Below are positions 27,339 through 41,516 of a stretch of DNA of 64,000 nucleotides, piece by piece. Every line of letters starts with the position of its first letter. The stretch's first letter is position 1. This DNA is from Aphidius gifuensis (lineage: Eukaryota; Arthropoda; Insecta; Hymenoptera; Braconidae). The notes beneath the pieces are model-generated. The model saw only the letters and a program-made list of their open reading frames with translations. It had not been told where the DNA came from and searched no databases. The position numbers and the translations under genes are program-made. The stretch lies in NCBI RefSeq assembly GCF_014905175.1, contig NC_057788.1, positions 32,085,645 through 32,149,644 of the forward strand, read 5' to 3'.

Positions 27339-29624
27339 ATGGAAAGAACACTGACTGAATTTGAAGAGAGTCTATCGTTTGATGTTGATGATCCTGACTT
27401 TGCTTCAACTGCAAGCTGTTTTAAAAAATCATCAAAAAAACTTCATCATTCTAGAACTTTGGATGTTTACTGCATAGCTGATTTAACAGACGTCACCACA
27501 GAATGTGAGTTTTTTTTATAAAATATTTTCTTTTGACCTCTTGTTGTGTTAGTTATATCATCAATGAATTATATATTTTGCTAATTTTAATTTATAATCA
27601 TGTAGGTTTTTTTATTAGTAACAATACAATGAACTCTTGAAATTGTATTTCTACTTTAAACTGTATAGCTATATTTATCTTATTCCACAAAGCTGCTTGT
27701 TAATGAAATCAAAAGGTGTTATTTATGTTTTTTCATTTGAAAAATATTCGAAACCTTGCTGTATAAGGATAAGTACATATTATAAAATATAAATTAAAGT
27801 CGTTTTGACTTTTCGCATGCAACATCATCATTGAATGACGTCAATGACTATCAGCAAAAAATTTAGTAATTTCCCACAACTTGTCAAAATATGTATATCA
27901 TACACGAAAATATTATCATTGGCTGTTTTATTAATTATTTAATATTTATATTGACCTCGATAAGAGGGCATTATTGACACCTGAACAATTTCGATTTGTT
28001 CTGATTAGTCTGACGTCTTTGGTCAATATAATGAGCTTTATTTTATTTTTATTTTTTTTTTTAAATATTATTCATTATTTTAATTCGTCTGCTGCTGGTG
28101 GGGTCCCAGCTGGATTTACACAGACAGTCAAATACATAAATTAACAAACTACATATATCAAAATTCAAAATTATTTTATCTTTAATTAATATTATAATCC
28201 TGGGTGTTTTTTTTTTTTACATATATACATGTATATATAACAAGAAAAAATTAGTGATTGAATTTCATCAAAATGATAAATTATCAATTTCAATTTCATA
28301 AGCATGGTTTTTTTAATTGTTTATTGACCAAATGACCACCCTGTTGATAAATAAAAAAATTCAAAGAATAAAAAGGTCATAAAATAAAATATAATTTCAT
28401 TGTGTTTGCAATCAATGCATTGGTTGGTTTATGTTAATTTGATATATATTTCATAAAAGGCACACACGTTCAACAACTTTGAAATTAAAACCATTTTATA
28501 AATAATAATAAATTTATGACGTCTGTATATACAATGCAACCAACAGACACAATCCAATTGGATCCAATTCGTATATCGTTTTACCTTCCTTTGAAATTTA
28601 TTTTTATTAATAATTTTTATAATGTCTAGACTTATAGAATTGCATTTTTACGTGCAACGAGTGTTGTTGTTGTTATTCAGTTGATCTCTTTTATTATATT
28701 TCATATTATATATTATATCTTTGGATTAATTTTTTTTTTTTTTTCATCAAGGAGTAGTTGATCCATATCATGATACATAATATACTTTTTTTTTTCTTTT
28801 GTTTTTACTTTGAAAAGAAGCGTCAGTCTTTTATTGCTTTTTTTTTTTAAATGTAAATAATTAATTGATTAAAATTTTGGTATATATTATCGTAGTTTAA
28901 ATAACATGGTCTTAATATCTTTACCGGTTTTTAAATGACGTATGTATAATGTAAATTATTTTATAATAATTTAATTATTTGTTTACAAATAGTATTATTA
29001 TTTTTATAAAAACAATTACAATTTCATCAAAGATGTAATATTTAATAAAATCTTGAAAACATCGGAGGCTCGACTTTTTATTAAATATAATCATCAACAA
29101 TAATAATGTTATTCTATTTTAATACAAAAAAAAATAATACAGTGCGTCATTAATCTGTTGATAATAATTAGATTTAAAGAAATTAAAAATTCCATAAAAT
29201 ATATGTTTTTAATAATACATAAGAAAAAAATTAAAATTAATATTATTATAAGTATAGGTATACCTATGCATATTTTTTTTTCATTGAGTATAAAATATAA
29301 TAAAACTTTGTTCCAAAGATTATATATATGAGTGAGTCGCAGTCAATGATTTTTTAATATTCATCAAATATATACATATAATGAAATAATTAGTGTGAGA
29401 CTAATATTGATAATATTAATGATTACAAACCATGAAACAATCACGTGAATGGAAAATTAAAAAATAAAAAATAATAATGCCAGCTGTAGAATATACATAC
29501 CTATATGTTTAAATTATTATAGTCATATTAATATTGGTCATTTGATTTATATTTTTTAAATATATTGTTGATGAAAAACTAACGCGTGACACAAATGATA
29601 CAAGCTGACTCGACAGCTTTTAAT

Positions 29625-29659
<35 letters not shown>

Positions 29660-31357
29660 ACGAGTGGAGAAAGTTTAAACACTGTGATGTAATACTTGTT
29701 ATTTTTATTTTGAAAAAAAAAAAAAAAAAGTTCTAGACCGACGAGCTGGCACCCTCATTTTTACAAGGAAATTATTATACATTTATATTATCATAAGGAA
29801 ATTTCCCAGTGAACCTCGCTCGATCTTGACTTATCAGTTATCACAATTATACCATGTCAAAGTTGATTTGACTTTTTCCCATATACTCTAAATAAATATT
29901 ATCAGTGGGTTTTTTTCTCTAAATTTAATGAATTGTAAATTTATATTTAAAGAAATCATATTAATTAATTAAATTGTTTTGTGTTGTTATTATTATTTTG
30001 CAAACTTGAAACTCGTGATTAATAATTTGGCCTTGTTTAATACACGCACAATATCAGGAAGCTTAATTCTCAATGCGCTTGACTTTCTTATCATCATTAT
30101 TATTATTATTATTATTATTATTAAGTGATTTACTTAAATGTATATTAACATTTATTGAGAGAATGATGATGATGACCCTGATATTCGCATAACAGCCACC
30201 AACCAATCGAAGGATTATCATGACAACAACTAAAAGACATTTTATTTTTAACAAAATAATATTCAAGGTAAAAACACCTGGTATTTATTTATTTATTTAT
30301 TTATTTTTATATTTGACCTACTAGCAACACGCGCGCAACTGACCATAGCAACAAAAACAACCTATTACAATGTATTTCTGTTGAAAATTTCGGATATTTT
30401 TTTTTTTTTTTTAAATGATTATTTTTAGCAGCATTATTTATTCTCTGCTCCTTCTCCACTATTCAACCATAAGTCATAAGTGTTCACAAAATATAAACCT
30501 TGATGTGTGTTTGATCATGTGAAAATAAATAATTTTTAAAATGATTGCCTTTGACAAAATATTGGCTTGTTTAATTTTTTAAAAAAAATGATAATTCCAT
30601 ATTTGACTGATTGTTGTAAGTTTATTTTATGAAAATTTTGTAATAATTTTTTTTCCGTATTCACTTAATTTTATAATGCATACAATAAATATATATATAT
30701 TTTTTTATATAATTATAATATTTTTATGGTATACAACACACACACACACACACACACATAAATATTTTTCCTAGATTAGGTTTTGATAAGAATTTTTATT
30801 TATTTTTTCAGTATTATTTGAGGTCAAAATAAATTTACGGGAAATTTGAAAAAAATTATCATCTGATAACAAAATAGAAAAATATATTTTATAATTATTT
30901 TGAATAATAATAATAATAATAATACGACGACGACGAGGTTAACTAATCAGTTAATTTAATCAGTAAAATATTAAGACAAAAAACGTGATTTCTATCTGAT
31001 GAATTATTCCCTGACATTGCACTCTTGACAATCATCATCATCATCAACATCAACACCAGGCAAATAATAAATAATAAAATCAAGTCAATGACGCGTAATG
31101 ATTGTTGCTAAAGACAAAATTAAAAAAAAAAAAAAAAAAAAATATTACAAAGTCCACCTTTGAATATTACATTTATATGCGTGTGTAGTTGATGACATTG
31201 TAATCTTTGGTTTTTTTTTTTTTTTTAAATATTTGTTAATAACACGGCACATTTTAGGCACACCAACTAATTAACTTGTTGATATATATTTTATAAATCA
31301 ATCAAAAGACATATAAACAATAATAATAATAATAAAAAAAAAAAAAGCACAGGTTGA

Positions 31358-31397
<40 letters not shown>

Positions 31398-31539
31398 TGC
31401 GTGTATATGATACTTGTGAGTAATAATAAATAGTACAATAAAATTGTATATAGTAGACCTCGATTTAATCGAAGGACCAGCAATCAGATTGTTGTAAACG
31501 TTTTAACAATATTTATGATGCTGACTTTTTCGAGGTTTC

Positions 31540-31576
<37 letters not shown>

Positions 31577-34500
31577 CATTCTTGAAACTTCCTGTTAAAT
31601 CAGGAAAATAAAAATCATTACTATACATATATCTAGGAATTAAGAATAATTATAAAATTAAAAAAAACCAATATATGTATATATGCTGTTTCAAAGAAAA
31701 GAGCTTTAAATGATTTCGAGTACATGCATTCCATTCTCACTGCGATAACATGAAAAATAAATATACTGCATATATATAAAAAATAATATTTTAAAAATCA
31801 TACTGCCCCAAGTATCATCTCGTCATCTTGTTCTTCTTCTTTTTATATTTAAAAGACATGTATAGTCGTAGTTTGAGGCAATTATTTATTTTTGCCAGGA
31901 ATCCTGCGCAATATAATATCCTTTGTTCTTTGCAAGTTTTTCCAAGGACATATAATAATACATGCGTATATTGTATATATATTATATATACGAGAGACAT
32001 ATAGCTCTGTAGGGTATGTGTATACGTATGTTGAATTTATTTCTATTTTGGCAATTTTAAAACGAAAAAAAAAATAAAAAAAACAAGAGAGCTTTTTTCA
32101 TTTTTCCGAGTTCATTCACACCCGCGTGACTCTGACTCTTAAAACTCTAAATGCATTTAAACGCAATTCGATTTCACATGCTCTTCTTGTTCCTCTTTGT
32201 TATTTTTAATTTTTTTACTTTTCATTGAGACTGGTCAAATCAATTAAGTTACATTTTGCAGTCAGTTACAACCAGTTTTTCCTTTGATATTCATTGGCCA
32301 TTCAATCATTGCCCTTGCTGCTGCTGCAACCACTGGAATTATTTTTTTCATTTTTTAAATTTTACTCTCAGTACAGTATTTTTTTAAATAAAAAAATAAA
32401 AAATATTACATGGATATAATTTTTATATCTCATCCTAGACATGTTATAATAAAATTATAAATCTGACAAAATATTAACTGGTTCCTCATCACGTGAACAA
32501 CTTGAACTTATCTCATATATTTTATTACACATGTGTGTGTGTGTGTGTGTTGTCATTATCAAGCACTCGCCTAACATGCTATGTCATTTTGACAAAAAAA
32601 AAAAAAAAAATCATAATGTTAAAAGTATTTAGAACAAAATAATAATAAATAATAAAACTGGCACGTGTAGCTCGTGACTATAAATTTAAATTATGGCATT
32701 TATGAGATTGACGTAAATCATATCACTATATGAACAATTGCAACAATGTTACGAGTTTTTTTTTTATCATCTGTAACTATATGCACCTATATATTATATA
32801 GTTGAATAGTCTATCGAGTAGAAAAAAAAAAAAAAAAAAAAACAGTAGTTTTATGCATAAAAATAGTAAATTACGACAACTGTTTGACTTCTGAAAAAAA
32901 AAAAAAGACAATTGCACTTTTTTGCAGTATGTTGAAATAATGGTCAAAGGCATCAGTGGCTGGTTGGCTGGCGCCTTGATTTAAAACTGCTTAACGGTCT
33001 AGTCAACGTTATCCAGAAGTAAAGAACAAAGATAGACAAATATCATCATCATCAGATGAACAAAGAACAAACAAAATATATCAATGTCTGTGTGTTGTGT
33101 GTTGGACGAGACGTCATTTCCCCGCCACATCAAACAAACTCCGCCTTCATCTGCGCATTTATAAAAGGCATCCTCAAACGTTTTACACTTTCAGTGTGCA
33201 AGTAGACATTGCCAGTTGACATTGTTTAATAATAATTAAATAAATAATAATACTTTCAATCTTGTTTTCAATAATTTTGAATCAAGAGGAGAATTTTTAA
33301 ATATATATACATATTATACATTTTAAAAAAGTTTCAAGTATTAATTTTCACATTTAATCTACTGCACTTGGATTTAAATATATATATATATATATATATA
33401 TGTAAGTTTTAATATGATATTATTTTACAATGTTAATTGAAATATATTTATTAATGTCACTGTAAAATGGTGGTGGTGATGATGAAAATCATACGACATC
33501 ATAATATATATTATATATATTATGCGATGACTGGATTATTGTGGAAATAGTTAAAAATGAGTGAGATGGAATGATTGTGCCAGCGTGGGAATCAATACTC
33601 AGCTAGTCTGATTTTTTTTCAAAGAATTGAATTTAGATTTCAGTATTACATATGTATATGGTGGCTTGCAGTTAAACAAGTTCGGGTTGGTTCGGGTTCC
33701 AAATTATTTTTAATATTCAATTTTTTTTATTAGCTAAGGAGAAAAAAAAAAAAAAAACCGTGAGTGATTCAAGTGACCTCGTACTTTACACGCTCCACTA
33801 ATGTCATAATAATAATAATAATAATAATAATATTTATATAGAAAATTGTTGTTTACATGATGATGGGTTTTTATGAAAATTTATATTTAATTATTATTTG
33901 CTGCAATTTATAATACCTTGAGAGAAAATAATATAATAATAATTATGAGAGAGCGTTTAAATTATTATCAAGAATTTTTTCAAGGAGGTCACGAGGTATC
34001 ATTCAGCTCTCACTATAATGTACCGTTGATTTCGTGTAATATTTCAATAAATTGATAAATATTTAATTTCATTTTACCAAATATATATTATGACATTAAA
34101 TTGTCATAAAACATTTTTTAAATATATGTAGCTGACAGGCGCTGTACATATATTTAACTATGCAGTCTTTAATGCATCCTATCCACAAAACTGGTCGATT
34201 CATGATTCATTCATTCATTCGAGTACCATATACAAACAAATAAAATAAAAAATAGGGTTGTTGACCTCATTTTGATGCTCTAAATGCATTTGGTCCTTTT
34301 TTTTTTAATTTTCTTCTAATACAATCTTATCTTTTGATCTCAAAGTGTCGCCAACAATTATTTATGCAAATGTCTAGTTGCAACTAGTTCATTACAGTCG
34401 ACTGGTACCATTTTACTTGATAATTTTATTTTTATTTTATTTGAAATAGTTGCAGTTTTATATTTATTTTTAGTAGATTGAGAAGTGAATTACGATTGAC

Positions 34501-36484
34501 TGGAGAAAAATAGATTTTAAAAAAATCAGACATGTGTGATGATAAAAAATAAATAATTTTGGTTATTTGCCAAAGTTTGTGATGAATATAGAGTGTCGTC
34601 GAGACGACAAAGTTAAAAATTAACATTTGGCTAATTTTGTATTCTCATTTACCTCGTGATATACATAATAATTATTGCATTTTTTTTTTCTTTTTTAAAT
34701 TCATTGGCATTTGCACTTTGACTATAATATATTTGAAAAAAAAAAACAAATACAAGCTATCTATTGAAAATGTGACGACATTTTAGGTCATTATAAAAAA
34801 AAAAACCAACTGACGTAATAATGGTTCATAGGTGTATTGGTATTGGTGCTGGTGCTGGTAATACACATTTATTAATATCGTCGTCATGATTTTATTTGTC
34901 CTTGTTACCGTCACTATTTATTATTGATTAAAAAGAATAAGGTTTTTTTTTTTTCAACAATTTTTTAACAGTTGACATTGAACTTAGACATTTATGCATT
35001 ATCAGCATTTTGCTCTCGGCAATATGCTGATGAAATTTTTATATACTTATTTATATAAAATTAATTTTATTTATATAATTGATCAAAATTTTGTGCGTGT
35101 CAAGTCATTGCCATTGATGTCACTTTTCAAATGATCATTACTTGAAATAAATAAAACCATAGCTTTAAATATTTATTTATTTATTTATTTAATAGAAAAC
35201 GATGAGTTTCGCTTGGCCTTTCAATTTAGCCTTGAAATACAAGTAGTACTTTCGTTTTTCCCCGAAAGAAAGCAAACTCTCATTGCTCCATTTTCATCAG
35301 GGACAAAAAATTGTTTTAAAATACTTTTATATATTATATATGTATGTATGTATATTTCATTTATGTTATTACATAATACTCAATCAAAAAGTTGCAATTA
35401 TCGAGGAGGAAAAAAAAAAAAAAAAAACATGAGTGTTATACAATAAAGGGCAATTTTCTACTACTACGTTGTTTAAAAAAAAATAAATTGTGAGGGAAAC
35501 AAAATGTCCTTGCAAATATTTCCCTTTTTAAATGCTGGTATAGTCGTAATAATAATGATGATGATGATGATGACATGTCAAGGTTAAAGCAAATTCTATA
35601 TAAATATTCAAGTTTAACATTTTTAAAAACGGGAAGAACCCTGGCAAATTTATTTATTTATTATTATTATTATTATTTGAAAGTAATGCCAATGGCAATG
35701 ACTAATTAATATATGTAAAGGCACATGAAAGTTATAATAATGAATAATTCATTAAAACTTGAAAAAGTTGTTGTTTTTGTTGTTATATATTTATTTTCTC
35801 TTTGTTTTAGTTTCAAAACAATTGAACAATATGTCGGCAACATCAGTACAAACCGCAACAGAAACTCTCTCTCGACATGGGTATGTATTCAATTTAAAAG
35901 AAAAAAAAATATATTATTAAATCAAATAGATTATTTATTTATTAAAATATTTTCTAGGAGCAATATATCACTTTCATGCCACAGTCTGTGTGGAAGTGTT
36001 GATGATAGCCATCAAGATTCACATCCACAATATCAAGACACAATTTTAACAATCGAAGAACTTCGTGCTCAACTTAATTCTTGTTTTACGTAAGTTTATA
36101 TTATTAATTGCTTAATAAATAAATTGATAAAATAATGACATGTCATCAAATTATATATTATAGATGTGGAGTATCTTGGAATCAAGAACATGTCTCACTT
36201 GATTGTAGTGAATGTGGTGGTTATTCACTTCAGAGACCTTGTCCATTGTGTGATGGACGATGTCATACCTCTTGGAAACGAGATCTTACTATGGTAAATA
36301 CTTTATTTATAATACACATATATATATAATTAATATATTTTTATAAATATAATTTTCATTGACATTACAGTCACATGCTAGTGGCAAAGCAAGGTGGACA
36401 GGTGAATGTGGCTTGAGTTGTGGTCCATCACTCGAGGACAGTTTGGTGCCTGCATTGGAAAAATTACGAGCATCATTTTTTTGA
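27339..36484 (+). CDS. Pino: Pinocchio homologue
   Basis: Five coding exons: 27339-27504, 35811-35880, 35958-36089, 36164-36293 and 36371-36484, 203 aa with consistent phases. The C-terminal half is the conserved cysteine-rich part of the insect Pinocchio family: ELRAQLNSCFTCGVSW, HVSLDCSECGGYSLQRPCPL, CDGRCHTSWKRD, SHASGKARWTGEC. The paired CxxC motifs suggest zinc binding. Drosophila pinocchio was described from an olfactory/antennal phenotype; its biochemical role is not established to my knowledge. The N-terminal exon (MERTLTEFEESLSFDVDDPD) lies 8.3 kb upstream. An alternative transcript starting in that intron could begin translation at MSATSVQTAT (ATG at 35831). Confidence 0.85.
29625..29659. 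repeat. (ATC)n microsatellite
   Basis: About 11 perfect ATC units in the pinocchio intron. A second ATC array is at 31541-31571. Confidence 0.9.
32528..32550. repeat. (GT)n microsatellite
   Basis: A short perfect GT array. Its complement type (CA)n occurs at 30738-30760. Confidence 0.85.
33160..33401 (+). promoter_or_regulatory. TATA + Inr promoter with putative noncoding first exon
   Basis: A TATAAAAG box at 33160-33167 is followed 33 bases downstream by the arthropod initiator TCAGT (33191-33195, A at 33193 as likely +1). The immediate upstream flank is less AT-rich than its surroundings. From 33193 the sequence runs without a long ORF to a strong donor GTAAGT at 33402. This looks like an alternative pinocchio promoter whose first exon splices to 35811. 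Confidence 0.6.
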
Positions 36485-37634
36485 GTCTGATCAATAATAA
36501 ATAAATTATTGAATTATTGAATTATTATTATTTCAACAATAGTTCAATTAACATTTATACTTATATGTATTTGTAAATTATGTTTATAAAAATCACACTT
36601 CATTTTAATTCTAATTCATTGTCTCGCCGATTATTATTTTTATTATTTATATAATTTTCTTTTTTTTCTCATCAATTTTTCTGTATGTATATGTGTGTTT
36701 CATTTATACTTAATTGTCGTGTAAAAGAAAAACAAATTATATAAACCATGTCATATAAAATCATCATCCACACATTTTTTAATTGAAAAAATAAATAAAT
36801 AAATAAATAAATAAATAAAATATTAGTAAGATTATTTATTATTTTGTCTATTAATAGCAGATGCTTCACCCAAGTTTTATTGTCATATCAAATCAAACCA
36901 GATAAAATGAAATAAAATAATCATAGTACATATATATTTAACTCATTGTTATATATAATAAAAATTTACGGAAAACTTTGGAAATAATTGGCCGAATATA
37001 ACGTACAGGAAGTAAACTTGCATGGAAATTTATTCATGACATCGACAATGGCGAAAGAAAGAAATATACTATCAAATGCCAAGAAGATCGATAACACGTG
37101 TCTTTATTGCATAAGGATAATGTACTAATATAACTAGTAACTAGCACTAATTAAATGGCAGCCATTGTATATATATTATATATATGTACATTGCAAAGTG
37201 AAGCTGTTTTATGTTGTTAAATAAAATCAATAAAATCACATAACAAGTCGAGAAAATTAAAATGACGTTTTTTATTCAAACAATTTTAATAATCATTATC
37301 AAATATTTTATTTATTATCAAAGTATTATATGAAGTTTTAATAAAACGTTGATGTTCAAATTAAGTACAAATTAAATTTAATACCTGCAAAATGAAATCA
37401 TCTAGAAAAAATTTTAAAAAACAAAAATATGTATACTGATATACTGATACAGCACCATAATATTTTCATACAATTATTTAAGTGAAAAGAAATAACTTTG
37501 GTGGCTTTTGTTATATTTAAGCTGAATTATTAAATTTTGTCGTAATAATTTGTATATAACAAACGACAATGATTATTTGATAATCATACACAAATTTTAT
37601 TTAATTAATTAAAAACAATTCGTGCCAACTAATA

Positions 37635-37666
<32 letters not shown>

Positions 37667-37675
37667 TTAAAATAT
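36485..37675. other. Convergent intergenic region Pino / SdhA
   Basis: 1.2 kb of AT-rich 3' flanks, with an AAAT array near 36788-36820 and an ATT/TAA run near 37632-37663. A TTTATTT near 37597 could be the minus-strand SdhA poly(A) signal. No gene seen. Confidence 0.6.
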
Positions 37676-39569
37676 TTAATATGAGCGAATTGCTGGAGGT
37701 ACAGTTGCACACTCTTGTGAATCAAGTGTTTCATCAATAACAGGTCTATAATCAATTGATACCTACAAACAAAAATAAATAAATAATATAATATAATTTA
37801 TAATAATAGTAATTAATAATAATTACCTGTCCAGTTTTTATGTCAAGTGTGGTTAATGTGTGCTTTCTCCAATGTTTATCAAAAGGTACTGGTTGTTGTC
37901 CTTCAAGTGGCTTACTGTAATCATACTCATCAATTCTATCTTTAAAATCTTCTCTAGCATGAGCACCACGACTTTCTTTTCTATTTTCAGCAGCATAAAT
38001 TGTTTGTACAGCATTGACCATTAAATTTTGTAATTCCAATGTTTCAACTAAATCAGAATTCCATATCATTGATCTATCAACAATTTTTATTTCATCCATT
38101 TTTTTGTAAATATCTGTCATTTTTTTGCAGCCTTCTTGTAATGTTTCAGCCATTCTAAATACAGCAGCATGTTGTTGCATTGTTTTTTGCATATTTAATC
38201 TTAGCTCAGCAGTGAGTATTGTACCATTTGAATTTCTAATATTATCTAAATTAGCAATAGATTCTTCACCAGCATTACTACTTAATTTACCAATTTTTTC
38301 ACCAGGTTTATTTTCATGTGCAATTGTTTTAGCACAAGCACGTCCAAAAACAACAAGATCCAATAATGAATTTGCACCAAGACGATTAGCACCATGTACT
38401 GATGCACTTGCTGCTTCACCACATGCATATAAACCACCAACAACACTTTCTTTACCATCATTTGTTTTAGTTAAAACTTGTCCTTTATAATTTGTTGGTA
38501 CACCACCCATATTATAATGTACTGTTGGTAATACTGGAATTGGTTCTCTAGTAACATCAACACCAGCAAATATCATTGCTGTTTCTGATATACCAGGTAA
38601 TCTTGCAGCCAATTGTTCTGGTGGTAAATGATGTAATTGAAGATAAATATGATCTTTTTCTGGTCCAACACCACGTCCTTCACGTATTTCAATAGTCATT
38701 GATCTTGATACAACATCACGTGATGCAAGATCTTTAGCAACTGGTGCATAACGTTCCATAAAACGTTCACCTTCACTATTAACAAGATATCCACCTTCAC
38801 CTCTACTACCCTCTGTTATAAGACATCCAGCTCCATAAATACCAGTTGGATGAAATTGTATAAATTCAAGATCTTGATTTGGTAAACCAGCACGTGTTAC
38901 CATTGCTGTACCATCACCAGTACATGTATGAGCTGATGTACATGAAAAATATGCACGACCATAACCACCAGTTGCTAATACAGTATTTTTCGAATGAAAA
39001 CGATGAATAGTACCATCTTCAAGACACAATGCAATTACACCACGACACTCACCGTCTTCCATAAGAAGATCAAGAGCAAAATATTCAACAAAATAATTAC
39101 AATCATAACTGAGTGATTGACCGTAGAGTGTATGAAGAAGTGAATGACCAGTTCTATCAGCAACACAACAACAACGATGAGCTTGTCCACCTTTGCCAAA
39201 TTTTAAAGATTGTCCACCAAAAGCTCGCTGATAAATTTTACCTTAAAAAACAAAAAAATAAAACATAATTATTATCATTATAGTTGTACATAACATTTTT
39301 TTGTTTAAATAATAATAATAATAATAATAATAATACCAAAATAATATCAAGTGTCTTTTTTTTTTTTTTTTCAACTACTATATTCAGTCATATTAATATC
39401 TATCTATTTATTATTTTGTGTGTGAGTGTGTGATAAAAAAATATGAAAGTTTCTTGTTTTATTTTTTAGATAAAAAAATCTTTTTGTTTTAATTTAAAGA
39501 TTTTCATTATGGATGATTGCAAGCCATCTTGCCAAGTTGCAGAAAATGTTGATAATAATGACAATGATC

Positions 39570-39608
<39 letters not shown>

Positions 39609-41516
39609 GTAGTGAGGCAAATGAAGAAAATAATCAAGATCAAATCAATGAAGATGATGGACGTCGAGTGGATGACCATGTCAATGATCCACAACCTAGT
39701 ACTAGCACACAAGAAAATGATATTCAATTAAATAATTTACAGCCAAATGATGATACAGATGAACCTCAACAACAACAACAACAACAACATGATAATAATT
39801 CTTCAAGGCTAGTTGTAACTTCAAATCCAGACTCTTGGAAGACATCAAATGCATTTTTTAATTATGTTGCTGATTTCAAAGCGGTTTGTAATATTATTTT
39901 ATTTTATTTTATTTTATTTTATATTATATAAATAAATAAAATTATTATTATTTTTTCTTTTAATTAATTTTCAAGAGTTATCAAAATGATAGTAAAAATT
40001 TAAAACACGTTGAGATTATTCAACTTGCTAGTAAACGTTGGAGAAATATGTCTGATGATGAAAAACATCCATATATTGTTGGTGCAAATATTTTTAAAAA
40101 ACAAACTATTTTGAAACCTCAAAGTGCAAAAATTAAAGATGATGATGATGTTGTTAATAATAAACGTAAACGTAAACGTCAATCAACATCAAAATCACGA
40201 GTAACAAAAAAAAAACAACCAATAAGAAAAGCTAAAACTGTCAAAGCAATATCTGATGATTCAGATGAAAGTGATCAACAAGCAACAAGTGACTCTGATG
40301 ATTCTGATAACGATAATAACGATGATGATGATGATGATGACGATGATGATGATTCAAGAAAAACTACAGATATGGACAGTGATAATGATTCAATAAATAG
40401 CGATATGTAACATTCGTCATTGTATCTTTGAATTTAAAATTAAAATTAAAATTAAATAAATAAATACATTTTTATGCTTTGTGTTGTGTATTTTTTTAAA
40501 TAAAAATATACTTAATTAAAAAAAAAAAAAACTTACCATCAGTTGTTCTGCTAAATGGCATACCACAATTTTCAAGTTCAATAACAGCTTTTGGTGCTTC
40601 ACGAGTCATGTAATGAATAGCATCTTGATCACCAAGCCAATCAGATCCTTTGACAGTGTCATACATGTGCCATTGCCAATTGTCATCTTCCATATTTCCT
40701 AATGCAGCATTAATGCCACCTTGTGCAGCAACAGTATGAGATCTTGTTGGAAATAATTTTGTAATAACAGCTGTTTTAAATCCTTCAGCGACAAGACCAT
40801 ATGCTGCACGTAAACCAGCTCCACCAGCACCAACAACAACTGCATCATATGTATGATCAATAATTGGATATTGTTTTGATATTCCATCAGATACTTTTGC
40901 TAATCTTCCATCAGCATTGTGTAATTTTCTTGTTGCTTCAAATATTGGTAAACTCAATTTATTCTGTAAAAAAAATAATAATAATAATATTATCATAAAA
41001 TTAATTTGTTTGCACAAAAAGTTGCAATAATAAAAAATAATTTTCTCCTCAAAGGTGGATGCCAAAAACACATTATAGTACATATGTAGTGAATAGTGAT
41101 TATGTAATACAGAACATGACAACATGCCATTCAGATACCTAATTTTTTTTAAATTTCATAGCATTATTATTTATTATATCTAAAAAATTAATTTAATAAT
41201 TAATCATTAATATTTTTTATAGACATTTGATTATTATTACATATGCCCTATATTATTATATAGGTATATTATGAATAAAAAAAAACATTGGCAATTTTTT
41301 AAAAATGTGTTCCATTTTTAAACAAAAAAAAAAAAAAAAATTTAATACTATATCATCATTATGTAACACATATTAAATAAATAAATAAAAAAATCAAGAT
41401 TAATTTCATGATTAATGTTATGTAATTGATTAATTGATTTAAACAACAATAAATTTTACCAAAGTTTGAGTTGGTTGCTTGGCAAGAAAACTCGATAGCT
41501 TAAGTATTCCACTCAT
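37676..41516 (-). CDS. SdhA: Succinate dehydrogenase flavoprotein subunit
   Basis: Four exons on the minus strand: 41516-41460, 40963-40537, 39241-37827 and 37762-37676, 661 aa, close to the usual length. It is the catalytic FAD subunit of complex II and oxidises succinate to fumarate. After a mitochondrial presequence comes the FAD fold (YDAVVVGAGGAGLRAAYGL). The histidine that covalently binds FAD lies in TRSHTVAAQGGINAALGN. Active-site segments present are QFHPTGIYGAG, TEGSRGEGG, DVVSRSMTIEIREGRG, VHYNMGGVPTNYKGQV and GANRLGANSLLDLVVFGRAC. The C-terminus is SYRPV-type (DYRPVIDETLDS ... PPAIRSY). Intron 2 (39242-40536) contains another gene on the opposite strand. Exon 3 alone holds over two thirds of the protein, unlike the finely split paralogue upstream. 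Confidence 0.96.
39509..40410 (+). CDS. HMG-box protein nested in SdhA intron
   Basis: Two exons, 39509-39883 and 39976-40410, joined in phase 0 across a 92-base intron, 269 aa. The N-terminal ~100 residues are Asn/Asp/Gln-rich low complexity. A single HMG-box-like domain follows, spanning the splice (SNAFFNYVADFKA then SYQNDSKNLKHVEIIQLASK and RWRNMSDDEKHPYIVGA), with the usual aromatic and Trp positions. Then come a very basic segment (NNKRKRKRQSTSKSRVTKKK) and a long acidic Asp/Ser tail. Basic linker plus acidic tail is the plan of HMGB chromatin proteins. The short box start also resembles the MST-HMG boxes of insect sperm chromatin proteins. Nuclear, DNA-bending function is inferred. It lies antisense within SdhA intron 2 and overlaps no SdhA exon. 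Confidence 0.75.

Larger units (their letters stand above)
27505..35810 (+). other. 8.3 kb first coding intron of pinocchio
   Basis: The largest intron in the window. It is AT-rich with ATC/ATT microsatellites (29625-29659, 31359-31396, 31541-31571), a CA array (30738-30760), a GT array (32528-32550) and A/T homopolymers. Apart from the promoter and first exon near 33160-33401 I saw no supported gene; the ORFs are low-complexity. Confidence 0.65.

Noticed and set aside
33678..33702. GGTTCG-containing segment as a tRNA T-arm
   Set aside because: It is a short direct repeat (TTCGGGTTGG/TTCGGGTTCC) with no acceptor stem, anticodon arm or CCA-proximal pairing nearby.
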